Positions 9,928-21,284 of a DNA stretch of 64,000 nt are shown here, piece by piece. Below the pieces are notes generated by a model. That model saw only the letters and a list, made by a program, of their open reading frames with translations. It did no database searches and was not told the DNA's origin. Numbering within the stretch: the stretch's first letter is position 1; the number at the start of each line of letters is the position of its first letter. The DNA lies in assembly GCA_004352715.1 (NCBI GenBank), contig SCFE01000008.1, forward strand, positions 948,351 to 1,012,350. Reading direction: 5' to 3'. The translations under genes were made by a program, and so were the position numbers. The DNA is from Hofstenia miamia. Lineage: Eukaryota > Xenacoelomorpha > Acoela.

Positions 9928-11335
9928 GTAACCATAAGTAACTATTCACTTTTTAGGTGACGAACTAAAGTGGTAACCTCTGCATCGATCTTTCAGTGGG
10001 CATTTGCCCAAAGCGGATCTCCACATCCAAGTTCACCATTCCATCCAATGCTTGAGTGCCACTTCTCAGCTCAATCAAGATAGCTTATGTGTACCCTACA
10101 TTAGCTCAGTGCTTACTCAAGACATGGCACAACTCGACTTAATCTCTATTGTGTGAAAGTGTTATATTTATTTGCAACCAGGAACTGTCACTAGTTGTTC
10201 ATTCAATATTATATGTAGCCATTACCAAAATATATTGGCTTTATTAAATAAACAAATATCGAACAACTTCCTAACTTACATTTATAATTACTACATGTAA
10301 GGCCATTATTGGTCGATTATAGGTCACTTAATTTGGATCTGAAAATATATAAATATAATCCCTAAGATTTGGTTATCCAACCATTTGTTGAAAGTTAATT
10401 ATCTAATACATGTAGTTGGAAATGCTAGTTGGCTAATTGAGAGAAAACCCCTACACCTAACTTAAGTGCACTTTCATGATCTGGCACAGAGACCCTTGAA
10501 TCATTCCCTGTGATGGATCCAGACCACTACTAAACAATGCTCGATTAGCTTGACATTGTATTAATAATCAAACCATTAATAAGATGAAATAAATAGAATT
10601 CTGAGTAAAATTCTTTATCAATGCTTACAATAGTTCCAATCATATTTATAGCAAATTGAAGAGAAGTACCTGTTGATTTAAATTCAAACGTCTGCCAAGA
10701 TGGCAGCTAAAAATGATGTAAGCGACAATTTGTTGAAAACGTTTTATCAACAGATACAATTATCTCTTTTTTGACACATGTTATTTTCTTGGTTGCAATA
10801 TACAAAATCAAACTGAAATAATTACACTTGATTTAATCATAATATTTTTTAATCACTTCTTTTTCGATCTTAGTTCTTCTGCGACATTTTGCAGCTTATT
10901 TCTGTTTTATCTTTTGGATGATGCTACAGTACCCTATATCTTTGCTTATCATGTTTTAATATAAAACATAACAAATAATATGATGTTTAAATTACAAATA
11001 AGAATGAAAGTTTATTTTTCTTATGTATTCAATTTCAAACCTTTGATAACATTACTAGAACCTTAAAATAATAATTAAAAGAAAAGTATTGAAATATTTT
11101 AGAAAATATAAAAAAAATTCTATTGGGACCCACTGGTGGGTTACATCACACCAAATGGCAAAACAGTGTGACACACTGGTGAGTCCCATCACAGGAAATG
11201 TGTTAATGGAAACATTCTCTCATGCACATTTGCATTATAAATAAATAGGTTAGGATTGGCTTAAATGTTAGTATCAGGATTTACTAACTTGTATATATAA
11301 ATGTGTGTTTCTTGTTTCTCTATGCATTTATTATT
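9928..11335. other. Non-coding interval
   Basis: I see no open frame of note. At 11126-11205 an imperfect inverted repeat (TGGGACCCACTGGTGGG and the complement of CACTGGTGAGTCCCA) could be the end of a small DNA transposon. The rest is AT-rich and featureless. Confidence 0.4.
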
Positions 11336-11343
11336 TTGAATCA

Positions 11344-12060
11344 ACAATGTTATTGATGAAATGAGGCAATCACCAGCAGATGGGTTTGAAGAGTGGAAAG
11401 TCAGCAACAGCAGTTTCTGCTTTCAATATTGAACAGATTCAAACTATGGTACTGGCCAACAGTCATGTGTCTATCCAAGAAATCAGTGCCATTCTCCATG
11501 TAGCCATTGCCAGTGCCCACAGTATTCTGCATTATAAGCTCAATCTCCACAGCCTATTTTTGAAGTGGATGCTGAGAGAGCTTACTGACAATCAAAAAGT
11601 AGCCTGCATGAAAGTTGCACAAGAGTTATTGGGAATTTTTGAGGCAAACTATCTCAGACAGATTATTTACATGAACAAAAACTGGTTTTATCTGTGAGCT
11701 TTGGGAACAAAGGCTACAAATTTTGCTTGGTGCAGATCAGTCATCAACAAATGAACAGTTCCAAGACAATCCCATGTTGAGGCAAAATGTCCTGTTATTA
11801 TTGCAGAAACTTTTGGTGGAGACACATATGCAAAAATAGTCTTATGTTGACAGAATATAATCAAAGAGCTTTATGTGCAATTTCTGAAAAATATGCACAA
11901 GAAATACAGTCATCTGGAAAACCTGATTGGATGGTGAAGCAGCTAGTGGATTTACAATAGTGCATGGCCTCATGAATCCCAATTAGTGACAGAATCTCTT
12001 GATTTAAAGGGACAGTGAAACAAGTGACAGGCTCAACATTCAACTGATTTCCATCTTGAA
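11344..12060 (+). pseudogene. Decayed mariner-like transposase
   Basis: The frame at 11380-11697 shows the mariner pattern. An HTH region with IQEISAILHV is followed by LTDNQKVACMKVAQELL. Then comes a degraded catalytic block ending NKNWFYL, where active elements have the first catalytic Asp in a DE(S/T)WF context. Here that Asp is replaced by Asn. Downstream the homology continues through stops (AKCPVIIAETFGGDTYAKIV) to about 12.05 kb. No inverted repeats or TA duplications could be fixed. It lies between the two LTR element copies and is clearly inactive. Confidence 0.75.
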
Positions 12061-12222
12061 GATTACTGGTTGTTCATCAGAGTCAGAAATTCTGAGTCAG
12101 ATGTATTAGGGGATTTTTCATTAGGTTTTAACTGCAACATATTTATATCTCCCACTAAACAAAAATCTTTGAAATTCTGCCAGGTATTGTTCATTTAATT
12201 TACCTACCACCATGGTAAATAT

Positions 12223-13129
12223 TGTAGAGTGATTATTATTTATTTGATTTTTATTCTTTTCTGTATTAACGTCATCATGACGTCAGAGTTATTTTATTGA
12301 GTTATTTCGAGCTCAGGTTTACGAAAGAACTCATGTCCCCTTGATGGTACTAAACGTGTTGCTCAAATTGAATTTGATTTGCAAGGGAAATTGATAACAT
12401 GAATAGCTAATGATTAACTGTGATTGTAAACTAAGACAGGTAGTTATTTATTGTTTTAACCATGTATAAAATGAGGAACATTGTTGAGAAAGGTTAATAG
12501 ATTTTATCTAGCTTCAATTACTGTCTACTTTTCTCTCCATTACTTTACTTAGTATTTTTTGATTATGAAAATAATTGCTTAAGCTCAGCGACAATTTGGG
12601 AGTGCTTTCTTAAAGTACAGGGCAACACGTAGCTCCTGGCAATCATTAGATCTTCCCAGCCCAAATTGTGGACTCATTAGGTTATGGATACGGGTACGGC
12701 TAAGGAAATAATAAATCTCTCGTTTGATATTCAACACGTACATGCACATATATTTTATTACACTGTGATGATACCATGCTCTTGGCTAGCATGAATGTCT
12801 GGCAATTACAGACTATTATTTAGTGAGCTGAGAACTAACAATGAAAATGAGATGTTATGAGATAGAAATTAATAATTGAGACAAATAGGGTAGCACCATG
12901 CACTAGTTGAGCACTAAACTGTTTCTAAAGACTCTGCTTCAGCTGGAAGCCATGTTAGTTGGTCATCTTGGAGCTATCTAAAGTATCAAATACTTGGATG
13001 AATTACCAATGTTTATATTAGTTTATTTTCTCTTTACCTGTTTTCCCAGAATTGGGGCTGTTGTTTTCTATGTTAAACCTTCTGCAGAGTCAATTAGTTT
13101 CTAGTACAATTACAGCCCATGATTCTACA
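12223..13129 (+). repeat. 5' LTR of copy B (907 bp)
   Basis: It starts TGTAGAGT and ends GATTCTACA. Relative to the 3' LTR it lacks 18 bp near its start (the CACTCGGGGAAATTTC segment), with a GT microhomology at the junction. Its last ~350 bp are almost identical to the 3' LTR, whereas the first ~540 bp differ at some 20 sites by eye. Confidence 0.93.
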
Positions 13130-13514
13130 NNNNNNNNNNNNNNNNNNNNNNNNNNNNNNNNNNNNNNNNNNNNNNNNNNNNNNNNNNNNNNNNNNNNNNN
13201 NNNNNNNNNNNNNNNNNNNNNNNNNNNNNNNNNNNNNNNNNNNNNNNNNNNNNNNNNNNNNNNNNNNNNNNNNNNNNNNNNNNNNNNNNNNNNNNNNNNN
13301 NNNNNNNNNNNNNNNNNNNNNNNNNNNNNNNNNNNNNNNNNNNNNNNNNNNNNNNNNNNNNNNNNNNNNNNNNNNNNNNNNNNNNNNNNNNNNNNNNNNN
13401 NNNNNNNNNNNNNNNNNNNNNNNNNNNNNNNNNNNNNNNNNNNNNNNNNNNNNNNNNNNNNNNNNNNNNNNNNNNNNNNNNNNNNNNNNNNNNNNNNNNN
13501 NNNNNNNNNNNNNN
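13130..13514. other. Assembly gap, 385 N
   Basis: It begins at the base after the 5' LTR and ends inside integrase. Any primer-binding site and upstream coding region would be here. Confidence 0.95.
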
Positions 13515-14741
13515 ACTATTGGTATTAGAGCAACAGTGCAAGACGTAATTGACAAATGTAAGAAATGTCTGTTAAGTAATTCTGCTCACTTTCCAGAGCA
13601 ATACGCTGAACTGGAATGTCATGCTGCATCAAGCCCTAATGAGATTGCCCACATTGATCTGGAGCAATTGTCTCATGATAGTGAGGGGTTTCAGTATCTG
13701 TTAGTACTCGTTGATCACTTCACTAAGTACGCCCGAATCATTCCCATGGACAGCACACTTGCCAAAAAGGTAGCCAATAAAATAGTCAAAGAGTGGATTT
13801 TAAAGTATGGCCCTATGTCTCGTCTGGTTTCAGATCATGGTCCGCAATTTGAAAGTAATCTAATGAAAACCCTTATGGCTGAATTGGAAATATTACATGA
13901 TTTTACCACTGCTTACCACCCTCAAGCAAATGGATTGGTGGAGCAACTCAATAGAATGCTGATAAAATTGATTAGAGTGGTGGTATCACGAGCAGCAGGG
14001 AAAAGCTGGAGACAAGTAATACAATACATCAGTTCATTCAACCACTGGGATAAGTCCTTTTAAAGCTATGTTCAGGTGTGAAGCTCTAACTTCTTTATCT
14101 ATGATGTACCTGAACTATTCCGAACTTACACTAGAAAGATATGTACGTGACATGCAGGAGATTCATGTAACTATCACTCATAATACCAATCAGTCTTGTA
14201 TAAGCGAACATTTAATAAAAAAATATATGGCAAACCTCATCAACATGGTGATAAAGTATTCACATATTTGCCCCATGTTACAACAGATCACAATCAAGTA
14301 AGGAAATTAGCCAATAATTGGCAAGGACCATTTATGGTAGAGAAAGTGCTCAATCATAACACATATACACTTAGTAACGGGAGAACTGTACACTTCCAGA
14401 GATTGAAACAAGCAATTAAAGACATTGAAAATGTCATCATCGACGACAATAATGAATACACCTTAATTGATAACAGTGTTGATGAATACGCCACTTACAA
14501 TAATTTAACAGAATTTGCTGAGGAAAGTTTAGATGATACTGATTTTGACCATGAAATAATAGATAATTGTAGTCCACGAGTTTTGCCTTCAAGGCACACT
14601 AGAGTTAATCAAACTTACGATCCCAATATTTGGGACCTTAACCTTATAGATATGTTTAGGAATGAAACTGATAGGGAAGAAAAGCAAGTCGCCAGCTCCT
14701 CTGTCCCATCGCCACAGAGTGAGGCAAAAGATGGAGGTTAG
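13515..14741 (+). pseudogene. Integrase region of pol, copy B
   Basis: The fragment starts in the integrase zinc-binding domain (CKKC). It carries the whole catalytic triad: Asp in AHIDLEQLS, Asp in LVSDHGPQFE, and Glu in GLVEQLNRML. It then runs into VHSTTGISPFKAMF and a GPY/F-like module (NNWQGPFMVEKV ... RTVHFQRLKQ), ending in an acidic tail and a TAG at 14739-14741. Two frameshifts interrupt it: one near 14040, before GISPFKAM, and one near 14200. Integrase inserts the cDNA copy into the genome; this copy would be inactive. The identical TAG in copy A (7176-7178) supports it as the true pol stop. Confidence 0.9.
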
Positions 14742-14921
14742 CCACAATTCCTCCTCATCCAGGCGTGATGAGGCTCATACCAACAAACAAGGATGACATG
14801 AAGGTGCTGAGGAGAACCCTATACCATGTGGGTGATATGTAGCTCCAAGCTTAGGTGAGCAGATAGCATCCACACCATCCTCATCTTGCTACTCCATGGG
14901 GGATACATACCTCCATGCACG
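14731..14921 (+). pseudogene. ORF3 start, copy B
   Basis: The ATG at 14731 overlaps the pol TAG, as in copy A. In-frame TGA codons occur at 14794-14796 and 14833-14835; at the second, copy A has CGA. A one-base loss follows near 14900, and then the N gap begins. Confidence 0.7.
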
Positions 14922-15919
14922 NNNNNNNNNNNNNNNNNNNNNNNNNNNNNNNNNNNNNNNNNNNNNNNNNNNNNNNNNNNNNNNNNNNNNNNNNNNNNNN
15001 NNNNNNNNNNNNNNNNNNNNNNNNNNNNNNNNNNNNNNNNNNNNNNNNNNNNNNNNNNNNNNNNNNNNNNNNNNNNNNNNNNNNNNNNNNNNNNNNNNNN
15101 NNNNNNNNNNNNNNNNNNNNNNNNNNNNNNNNNNNNNNNNNNNNNNNNNNNNNNNNNNNNNNNNNNNNNNNNNNNNNNNNNNNNNNNNNNNNNNNNNNNN
15201 NNNNNNNNNNNNNNNNNNNNNNNNNNNNNNNNNNNNNNNNNNNNNNNNNNNNNNNNNNNNNNNNNNNNNNNNNNNNNNNNNNNNNNNNNNNNNNNNNNNN
15301 NNNNNNNNNNNNNNNNNNNNNNNNNNNNNNNNNNNNNNNNNNNNNNNNNNNNNNNNNNNNNNNNNNNNNNNNNNNNNNNNNNNNNNNNNNNNNNNNNNNN
15401 NNNNNNNNNNNNNNNNNNNNNNNNNNNNNNNNNNNNNNNNNNNNNNNNNNNNNNNNNNNNNNNNNNNNNNNNNNNNNNNNNNNNNNNNNNNNNNNNNNNN
15501 NNNNNNNNNNNNNNNNNNNNNNNNNNNNNNNNNNNNNNNNNNNNNNNNNNNNNNNNNNNNNNNNNNNNNNNNNNNNNNNNNNNNNNNNNNNNNNNNNNNN
15601 NNNNNNNNNNNNNNNNNNNNNNNNNNNNNNNNNNNNNNNNNNNNNNNNNNNNNNNNNNNNNNNNNNNNNNNNNNNNNNNNNNNNNNNNNNNNNNNNNNNN
15701 NNNNNNNNNNNNNNNNNNNNNNNNNNNNNNNNNNNNNNNNNNNNNNNNNNNNNNNNNNNNNNNNNNNNNNNNNNNNNNNNNNNNNNNNNNNNNNNNNNNN
15801 NNNNNNNNNNNNNNNNNNNNNNNNNNNNNNNNNNNNNNNNNNNNNNNNNNNNNNNNNNNNNNNNNNNNNNNNNNNNNNNNNNNNNNNNNNNNNNNNNNNN
15901 NNNNNNNNNNNNNNNNNNN
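14922..15919. other. Assembly gap, 998 N, within ORF3
   Basis: By alignment to copy A (6162 to about 7000) the missing piece should be near 840 bp, so the 998 estimate is plausible but high. Confidence 0.9.
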
Positions 15920-16502
15920 TTCCCATAGATTAGCTGTGGATAAAAAACTAATAATTGATACCATATTGCAGGCACAAACTTTGGAACTGCTTAACGTTAC
16001 CACGCTACACAATATAACAGATATGAGGATCAGCTTTGCATTTGCTCAAAGTGTTAAAACCTTACAGGAGATGCAAGACATATGGACAGATATAAAAGCC
16101 ACAAAACACCCCGAGTCCAACTGGCCCAACATCCACATCAAAAGCCCTAGCTCCCAATACCATCAGTCTGTTGAAAGAGTGCTATGAGAAATTAAATTTT
16201 CTTACGAGATTCAGGATCAAAAAAATTTCAAATCAATGTTATTTTCAGAAGACAGAGTACCCAATATTTACGCAAGAGGTGCTATCTGGATTTTGTCCAT
16301 TTATCTGACAAGAGACCCCCACATAACATTACCAATTGATCAAAACAAACGTAAATCTATGTCAAAAAAGGTGGTCCACGAAATTGCAGTTTGTCCATTA
16401 ACATGGAAGGTAAAAAATTGGCTACTACACAAATGCGTGCCACCATCATTGCCGTGCAAAACCAACCAAGCAATGGATCACTACAAAAAATATTATGCCT
16501 GA
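15920..16502 (+). pseudogene. ORF3 middle segment, copy B
   Basis: Same protein as copy A 5582-6162. An in-frame TGA at 16185-16187 replaces a CGA in copy A. The segment ends with KKYYA and a TGA at 16500-16502 that is shared with copy A. No family is recognised. Confidence 0.68.
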
Positions 16503-17993
16503 CTGGTGGGGGCGAGTAGTACAACAGGAAAAATGTCGATTATTTTGATTAGTAATAGGTTGGGAATTTGTCCGTTGGACATTAATATTTTCTCTGAAAC
16601 TATGAAAAAGTACATGTGGGGAGCCACTGCCGAAACTAAGTTTGCCATCTTTTCTTCAGAGAATGCCCTGTTAAGTACCAAAAGATTAGTTGAAAGGAAA
16701 CCTGGCTCCATGAAAACGTTTTTGGATTTAGTAAAAATGAGAGAGGTGATAGAAAAGAACAAAAAATTCTTTGATGGACACAGGATCTCTTATCCAGAGT
16801 GTGGATACGGACAATTCACAGAATCCACCAGACAAGTTAGGAAAGAAGGGAGAATAATTCCTATCACCATATTTGAGCAGGTCATGAAGACCCCAGAACA
16901 GTTTTTCAGAGAGGAGGAATTATTGGCTACGTCATCAGTGCAATTATCTCCCCACATCCGAGATCTCATCAAGAAAGTGAATTTAGAGAGATTCGGAGGA
17001 TCACCTCAACCTACACCTCAATGGTCTATTACTGAAAACAAAAGGATCCCCATGGTAGAGCATGACCCATCTGATTTTGATACAGGGTTGACAATTCACA
17101 AGAGAGTGCTAGTGGAAAACACTGAAAAGGACGTGCTGGGCATGATGAAATGGTGTTTAACCAAGATGTTTTCAAAAGAGGAGCTGGTCATTCTTCAATC
17201 TCCAGGGTGACAAGTAGCTTTGGACGTAGAATGCACCACTGCTAGAGTAAAGATTTTGAACAAACAAATCGAGGAGTTGCGTAAATCTGGATTAAGGAAT
17301 CAATTCTGGGACACAATTGAGAATGCACAGATCAATTATCCTGTAACTAAAGGAACTGCCATTAGTGAACAATTGAGGAAGATCCACGATGTCATACGAA
17401 CTACTGACCCTTGAGTGTTAATTCTTTTTCAAGCTGCTGGAGACCTTATGTGGATCAATAACATAGAAATGACCACAAGATATTATGATGTGATGAAATG
17501 TATTGAAATAATCACAATGCTTCATGCTGATGTTTCCGATCCTGATGAGATGACGCTACGTCAGGTACAGGAGTTTTGCTCTTTATTCATGGATCATGTG
17601 ACCTGTATGGGGTCATTACGAGATGTGTTTGAACATTTTTACCCCGACACCCGGATTTGAGCTGAGGATGCTCACACCTCTGACACTGACGCATTAATGA
17701 CATTAATGATTGCTCTGAAAGGATTTCGCCTCTACAAAAGATTTCATGATACCTTCACTCGTCGCTTAAACAACTTAAGGAAAAATTGTCCCATCAGCAA
17801 CTGGTTGCCAACAATCCACTATTTCAAGCTGAAAGACGAAGTGGTCACACAGAGAGAGGTCTTAATGCAATTATCACATGAGCCACAGTATGCTGAATTA
17901 GAACAATGGGAAGATGAACTAGCGATGGAAATGGTGATGGCTACTCAACACATAGTTTCAGGTCCTACTCTCCACCTGTTGCCTCCAAATTAA
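16503..17993 (+). pseudogene. ORF3 C-terminal half, copy B
   Basis: The frame set at 15920 stays open to a TAA at 17991-17993 except for in-frame TGAs. These are at 17208-17210 (CGA in copy A), 17412-17414 (AGA in copy A) and 17658-17660 (also TGA at the aligned site in copy A). About 105 codons present in copy A are deleted in frame near 17345, between GGAACCACCA-like repeats. The protein is highly charged, without membrane spans. Because the frame survives over 2 kb with TGA as the only stop, ORF3 must have been coding until recently. Its function is unknown. Confidence 0.72.
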
Positions 17994-17997
17994 TTTG

Positions 17998-18012
17998 CGC
18001 AAAGGGGGGGCA
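17998..18012 (+). other. Polypurine tract of copy B
   Basis: GCGCAAAGGGGGGGCA immediately precedes the 3' LTR TGTAGAG; the equivalent tract is present in copy A. Confidence 0.85.
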
Positions 18013-19063
18013 TGTAGAGTCACTCGGGGAAATTTCGTGATTATTATTTATTTGATTTTTATTCTTTTCTGTATTAACATCATCATGACGTCAGAGTTAT
18101 TTTATTGCATTATTTCGAGCTCAGGTTTACGAAAGAACTCATGTCTCCTCTATGGTGCTAAACGTGTTGCTCAAATTGAATTTGATTTGCGAGGGAAATT
18201 GATAACATGAATAGCTAATGATTAACTGTGATTGTAAACTAAGACAGGTAGTTATTTATTGTTTTAACCATGTATAAAATGAGGAACATTGTTGAGAAAG
18301 GTTAATAGAATTTATCTAGCTTCAATTACTGTCTACTTTTCTCTCCATTACTTTACTTAGTATTTTTTTATTATGAAAATAATTGCTTAAGCTCGGCAAC
18401 AATTTGGGAGTGCTTTCTTAAAGTACAGGGCGACACATAGCTCCTGGAGATCATTAGATATTCCCAGCCCAAATTGTGGACTCATTAGGTTACGGATACG
18501 AGTACGGCTAAGAAAATAATAAATCTCTTGTTTGATATTCAACATGTACATGCACATATATTTTATTACACTGTGATGATACCATGCTNNNNNNNNNNNN
18601 NNNNNNNNNNNNNNNNNNNNNNNNNNNNNNNNNNNNNNNNNNNNNNNNNNNNNNNNNNNNNNNNNNNNNNNNNNNNNNNNNNNNNNNNNNNNNNNNNNNN
18701 NNNNNNNNNNNNNNNTTGGCTAGCATGAATGTCTGGCAATTACAGACTATTATTTAGTGAGCTGAGAACTAACAATGAAAATGAGATGTTATGAGATAGA
18801 AATTAATAATTGAGACAAATAGGGTAGCACCATGCACTAGTTGAGCACTAAACTGTTTCTAAAGACTCTGCTTCAGCTGGAAGCCATGTTAGTTGGTCAT
18901 CTTGGAGCTATCTAAAGTATCAAATACTTGGATGAATTACCAATGTTTATATTAGTTTATTTTCTCTTTACCTGTTTTCCCAGAATTGGGGCTGTTGTTT
19001 TCTATGTTAAACCTTCTGCAGAGTCAATTAGTTTCTAGTACAATTACAGCCCACGATTCTACA
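18013..19063 (+). repeat. 3' LTR of copy B, containing a spurious gap
   Basis: It starts TGTAGAGTCACTCGGGG and ends GATTCTACA. A 127-N gap sits at 18589-18715. Alignment to the 5' LTR (ACCATGCTCTTGGCTAGC) shows that only one base is missing there, so the true LTR is about 925 bp. Confidence 0.93.
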
Positions 19064-19169
19064 ATATATTTAAGTTCAAGTGAATACTGTGGAAGCAATG
19101 TCCAAAATATATGAATTTTGGACAATTTCCTCCAAATGTAAGGTTTTTGCATTTTCCATAGAAAAAGGT

Positions 19170-19210
19170 GGGAAATATATATATATATATTTATATATAT
19201 ATATATTAAT

Positions 19211-19244
<34 letters not shown>

Positions 19245-19250
19245 AATAAA
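19170..19250. repeat. TA microsatellite
   Basis: Interrupted (TA)n runs lie just downstream of LTR element copy B. Confidence 0.9.
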
Positions 19251-19949
19251 TAATTGAGATCACTTATTTAAGATTAGTATACTTGTAAATTTAATAAGTA
19301 TTTTAAATTTATGTTTTCCAAGAAGCTTCTGCACATTCAATATTTAAAAGGTCAGAAATGATGTTGAACCTTTCAAAAAGGGTAATGAGATTAAAAAAGT
19401 AGTAATATTAAAAAATATAAGAAATTTAAAGAACTGGCTACCATTTTTTTAAAATTTTTGGTAGGAATTATATAAAAATAAATATTTTGAAACATTTCAA
19501 AATTCATGAAAATCCCCCATTAGACAACTGCATGTTTGGCTAAACATATTTTTCTCGCATTTAGCTTGCGTTACCGTTTTCAAATTTTCGTGGGGTTGTG
19601 TTGCAACTGAAGCTCGATATTCAAATAAAAGCAAAATTTAGAATATTTAAGTTAGATTTTCAAAATTTATCAATTAAACATGAATACGGTAATTTACATA
19701 CCAATTAAGAATAGCTTATGATATTCCAAACTTTGCTATTAGTTTGCGATGCTTGTGGTATCAAATTTGGGATTCCTGAATAATCAAATATGCAAAAATT
19801 TTGTTTTTCTTAGCTGTTTTCATACGTAAATTTCTTTTTGGCTATTCTTCTGGATTAGCCTCATTTATTTCAAGTTTCTCCTATGTAATCACATTTTTTA
19901 TTTCTACGTATTTTTAATTAATTCACTAAATTAAAATTATTTTTATTTC

Positions 19950-20175
19950 AACGAGCAATGTCAAATATGGCTAAGTTATAGAATAGGCTGCACGCAGATA
20001 AAATAAACACTAATACAAGGTAATAAACGACACGAAATGCAATAACATACGTAAAAAGTATAAAATAATGTATATAGACCAATAACTTTGCATAATTAAC
20101 CAAATTCGTAGCACGTGGCAACACGCGGTACGTATTTAAGGAAAATAGCACAAAAACTTGAAATTCATATAATAA
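19950..20175 (-). repeat. Dispersed repeat family copy 1
   Basis: The complement of this segment matches 23395-23575. Shared pieces include TAATTATG.AAAGTTAT.GGTCTATAT and a TGTTATTGCATTTC block, followed by a CGTGC...CCTATTCTAT end. The core GTAGCACG..GCAACACGCGGTA also occurs at 23630-23660. There is no coding potential; a MITE or SINE-like unit is possible. Confidence 0.6.
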
Positions 20176-20261
20176 TTAACTATTATTAAGCAAATTACAC
20201 GATCTAAAAGTATATTTTTGCACATCTGTACATGTTTATTTTAAGTCAAGTCCTTACCTTA

Positions 20262-20534
20262 AGGTGCGTTCCGACGAGAACCTTTTGATGCGCATCTTTT
20301 GATGAAAGTGCATTCAGACGAGCATCTTTTTGATGTATGCTTTTTTGATGCATCTATCAAAATTTCGAGCGTCTTTTTGATGTATGCTAATTTGAACGAT
20401 GTGCGTTCAGACGAGCATAATTTTGATGCACGGCCACTTGTTTATTCAGCAATTAAGTTTAATAGGAATTGTGTTTTTCACTTGGAAGATTATAATCAAC
20501 AGCTCAATTACTGATTCAAAACATTATAATCAAA

Positions 20535-20572
<38 letters not shown>

Positions 20573-21173
20573 GCAAAATATACAATTGATATCGCAGTAT
20601 TTTATGTGAACCAAACCGAAGTGACTCCCAAAATGGTGATTTCGCGAGGTCCTAAAAGTTTCGTTGTAATTACACAATTGAACAATATAATTAAATTTCA
20701 ATAGATGCTTGAATTCTGTTTTATAAGTAATTTTAATTAGTTCTACACGCATGTAAAATATATTGAAAATTCAGTAGCAAAATTTGTGAAAAATCAATAT
20801 TGCTTCATTGAAAGGAATAACTGCCTTTTGTTAAAAAAAAATTTAAAATTCAATATCGTCAGGGTTCATTTTGAAGTTAAAATTGATGAGCTTCAAAATC
20901 CTCGTATTTTAAGACTCACGGCTACTTCAGACAATCTGTCCCCAAAACAAAATCGTTAATTACTGATCGTTCAAATGAATAATGCGCGTTCAGACGAGAA
21001 TCTTTTGAACTACGTCAAAAAGATGCAAGCTGTTTGTGCGTCAATTTGAACGATGTGCGTTCAGACGAGCATCTTTTTGATGTATGCTAATTTGAACGAT
21101 GTGCGTTCAGACGAGCATCTTTTTGACGTATATCAAATGATATACATCAAAAGGTTCTCGTCTGAACGCACCT
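20262..21173. mobile_element. Harbinger-like MITE, 912 bp, TTA duplication
   Basis: The left terminus AGGTGCGTTCCGACGAGAAC is mirrored at the right end (GTTCTCGTCTGAACGCACCT), and both are flanked by TTA (20259-20261 and 21174-21176). The interior has many direct and inverted copies of a short unit (GCGTTCAGACGAGCATCTTT), clustered in the first 180 and last 200 bp. There is no transposase frame. A (TA)n stretch at 20541-20567 interrupts the middle. The TTA duplication and end sequence fit PIF/Harbinger-type non-autonomous elements. Confidence 0.82.
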
Positions 21174-21284
21174 TTAGGTAATATTTCCAAATACATTGAT
21201 AAAAATATAAATATATTAATTTCGATTACTCAATGTGTTTTATTCGTATTATTAGAACAATTAATATATTTTAAACATTGCACC

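Larger units (their letters stand above)
12223..19063 (+). mobile_element. LTR retrotransposon copy B (Ty3/Gypsy type) with intact ends
   Basis: Two LTRs, both starting TGTAGAG and ending TTCTACA, flank the element. It is bordered by the 4-bp duplication ATAT (12219-12222 and 19064-19067), which shows a real insertion. Internally it has integrase (13515-14741), ORF3 (14731-17993), a polypurine tract, and then the 3' LTR. The region where gag, protease, RT and RNase H should lie is an N gap of 385 bases starting exactly at the end of the 5' LTR. Either the gap is badly under-sized or the element lacks them. Ty3/Gypsy is inferred from the order and type of the integrase and its GPY/F-like tail. 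Confidence 0.92.
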
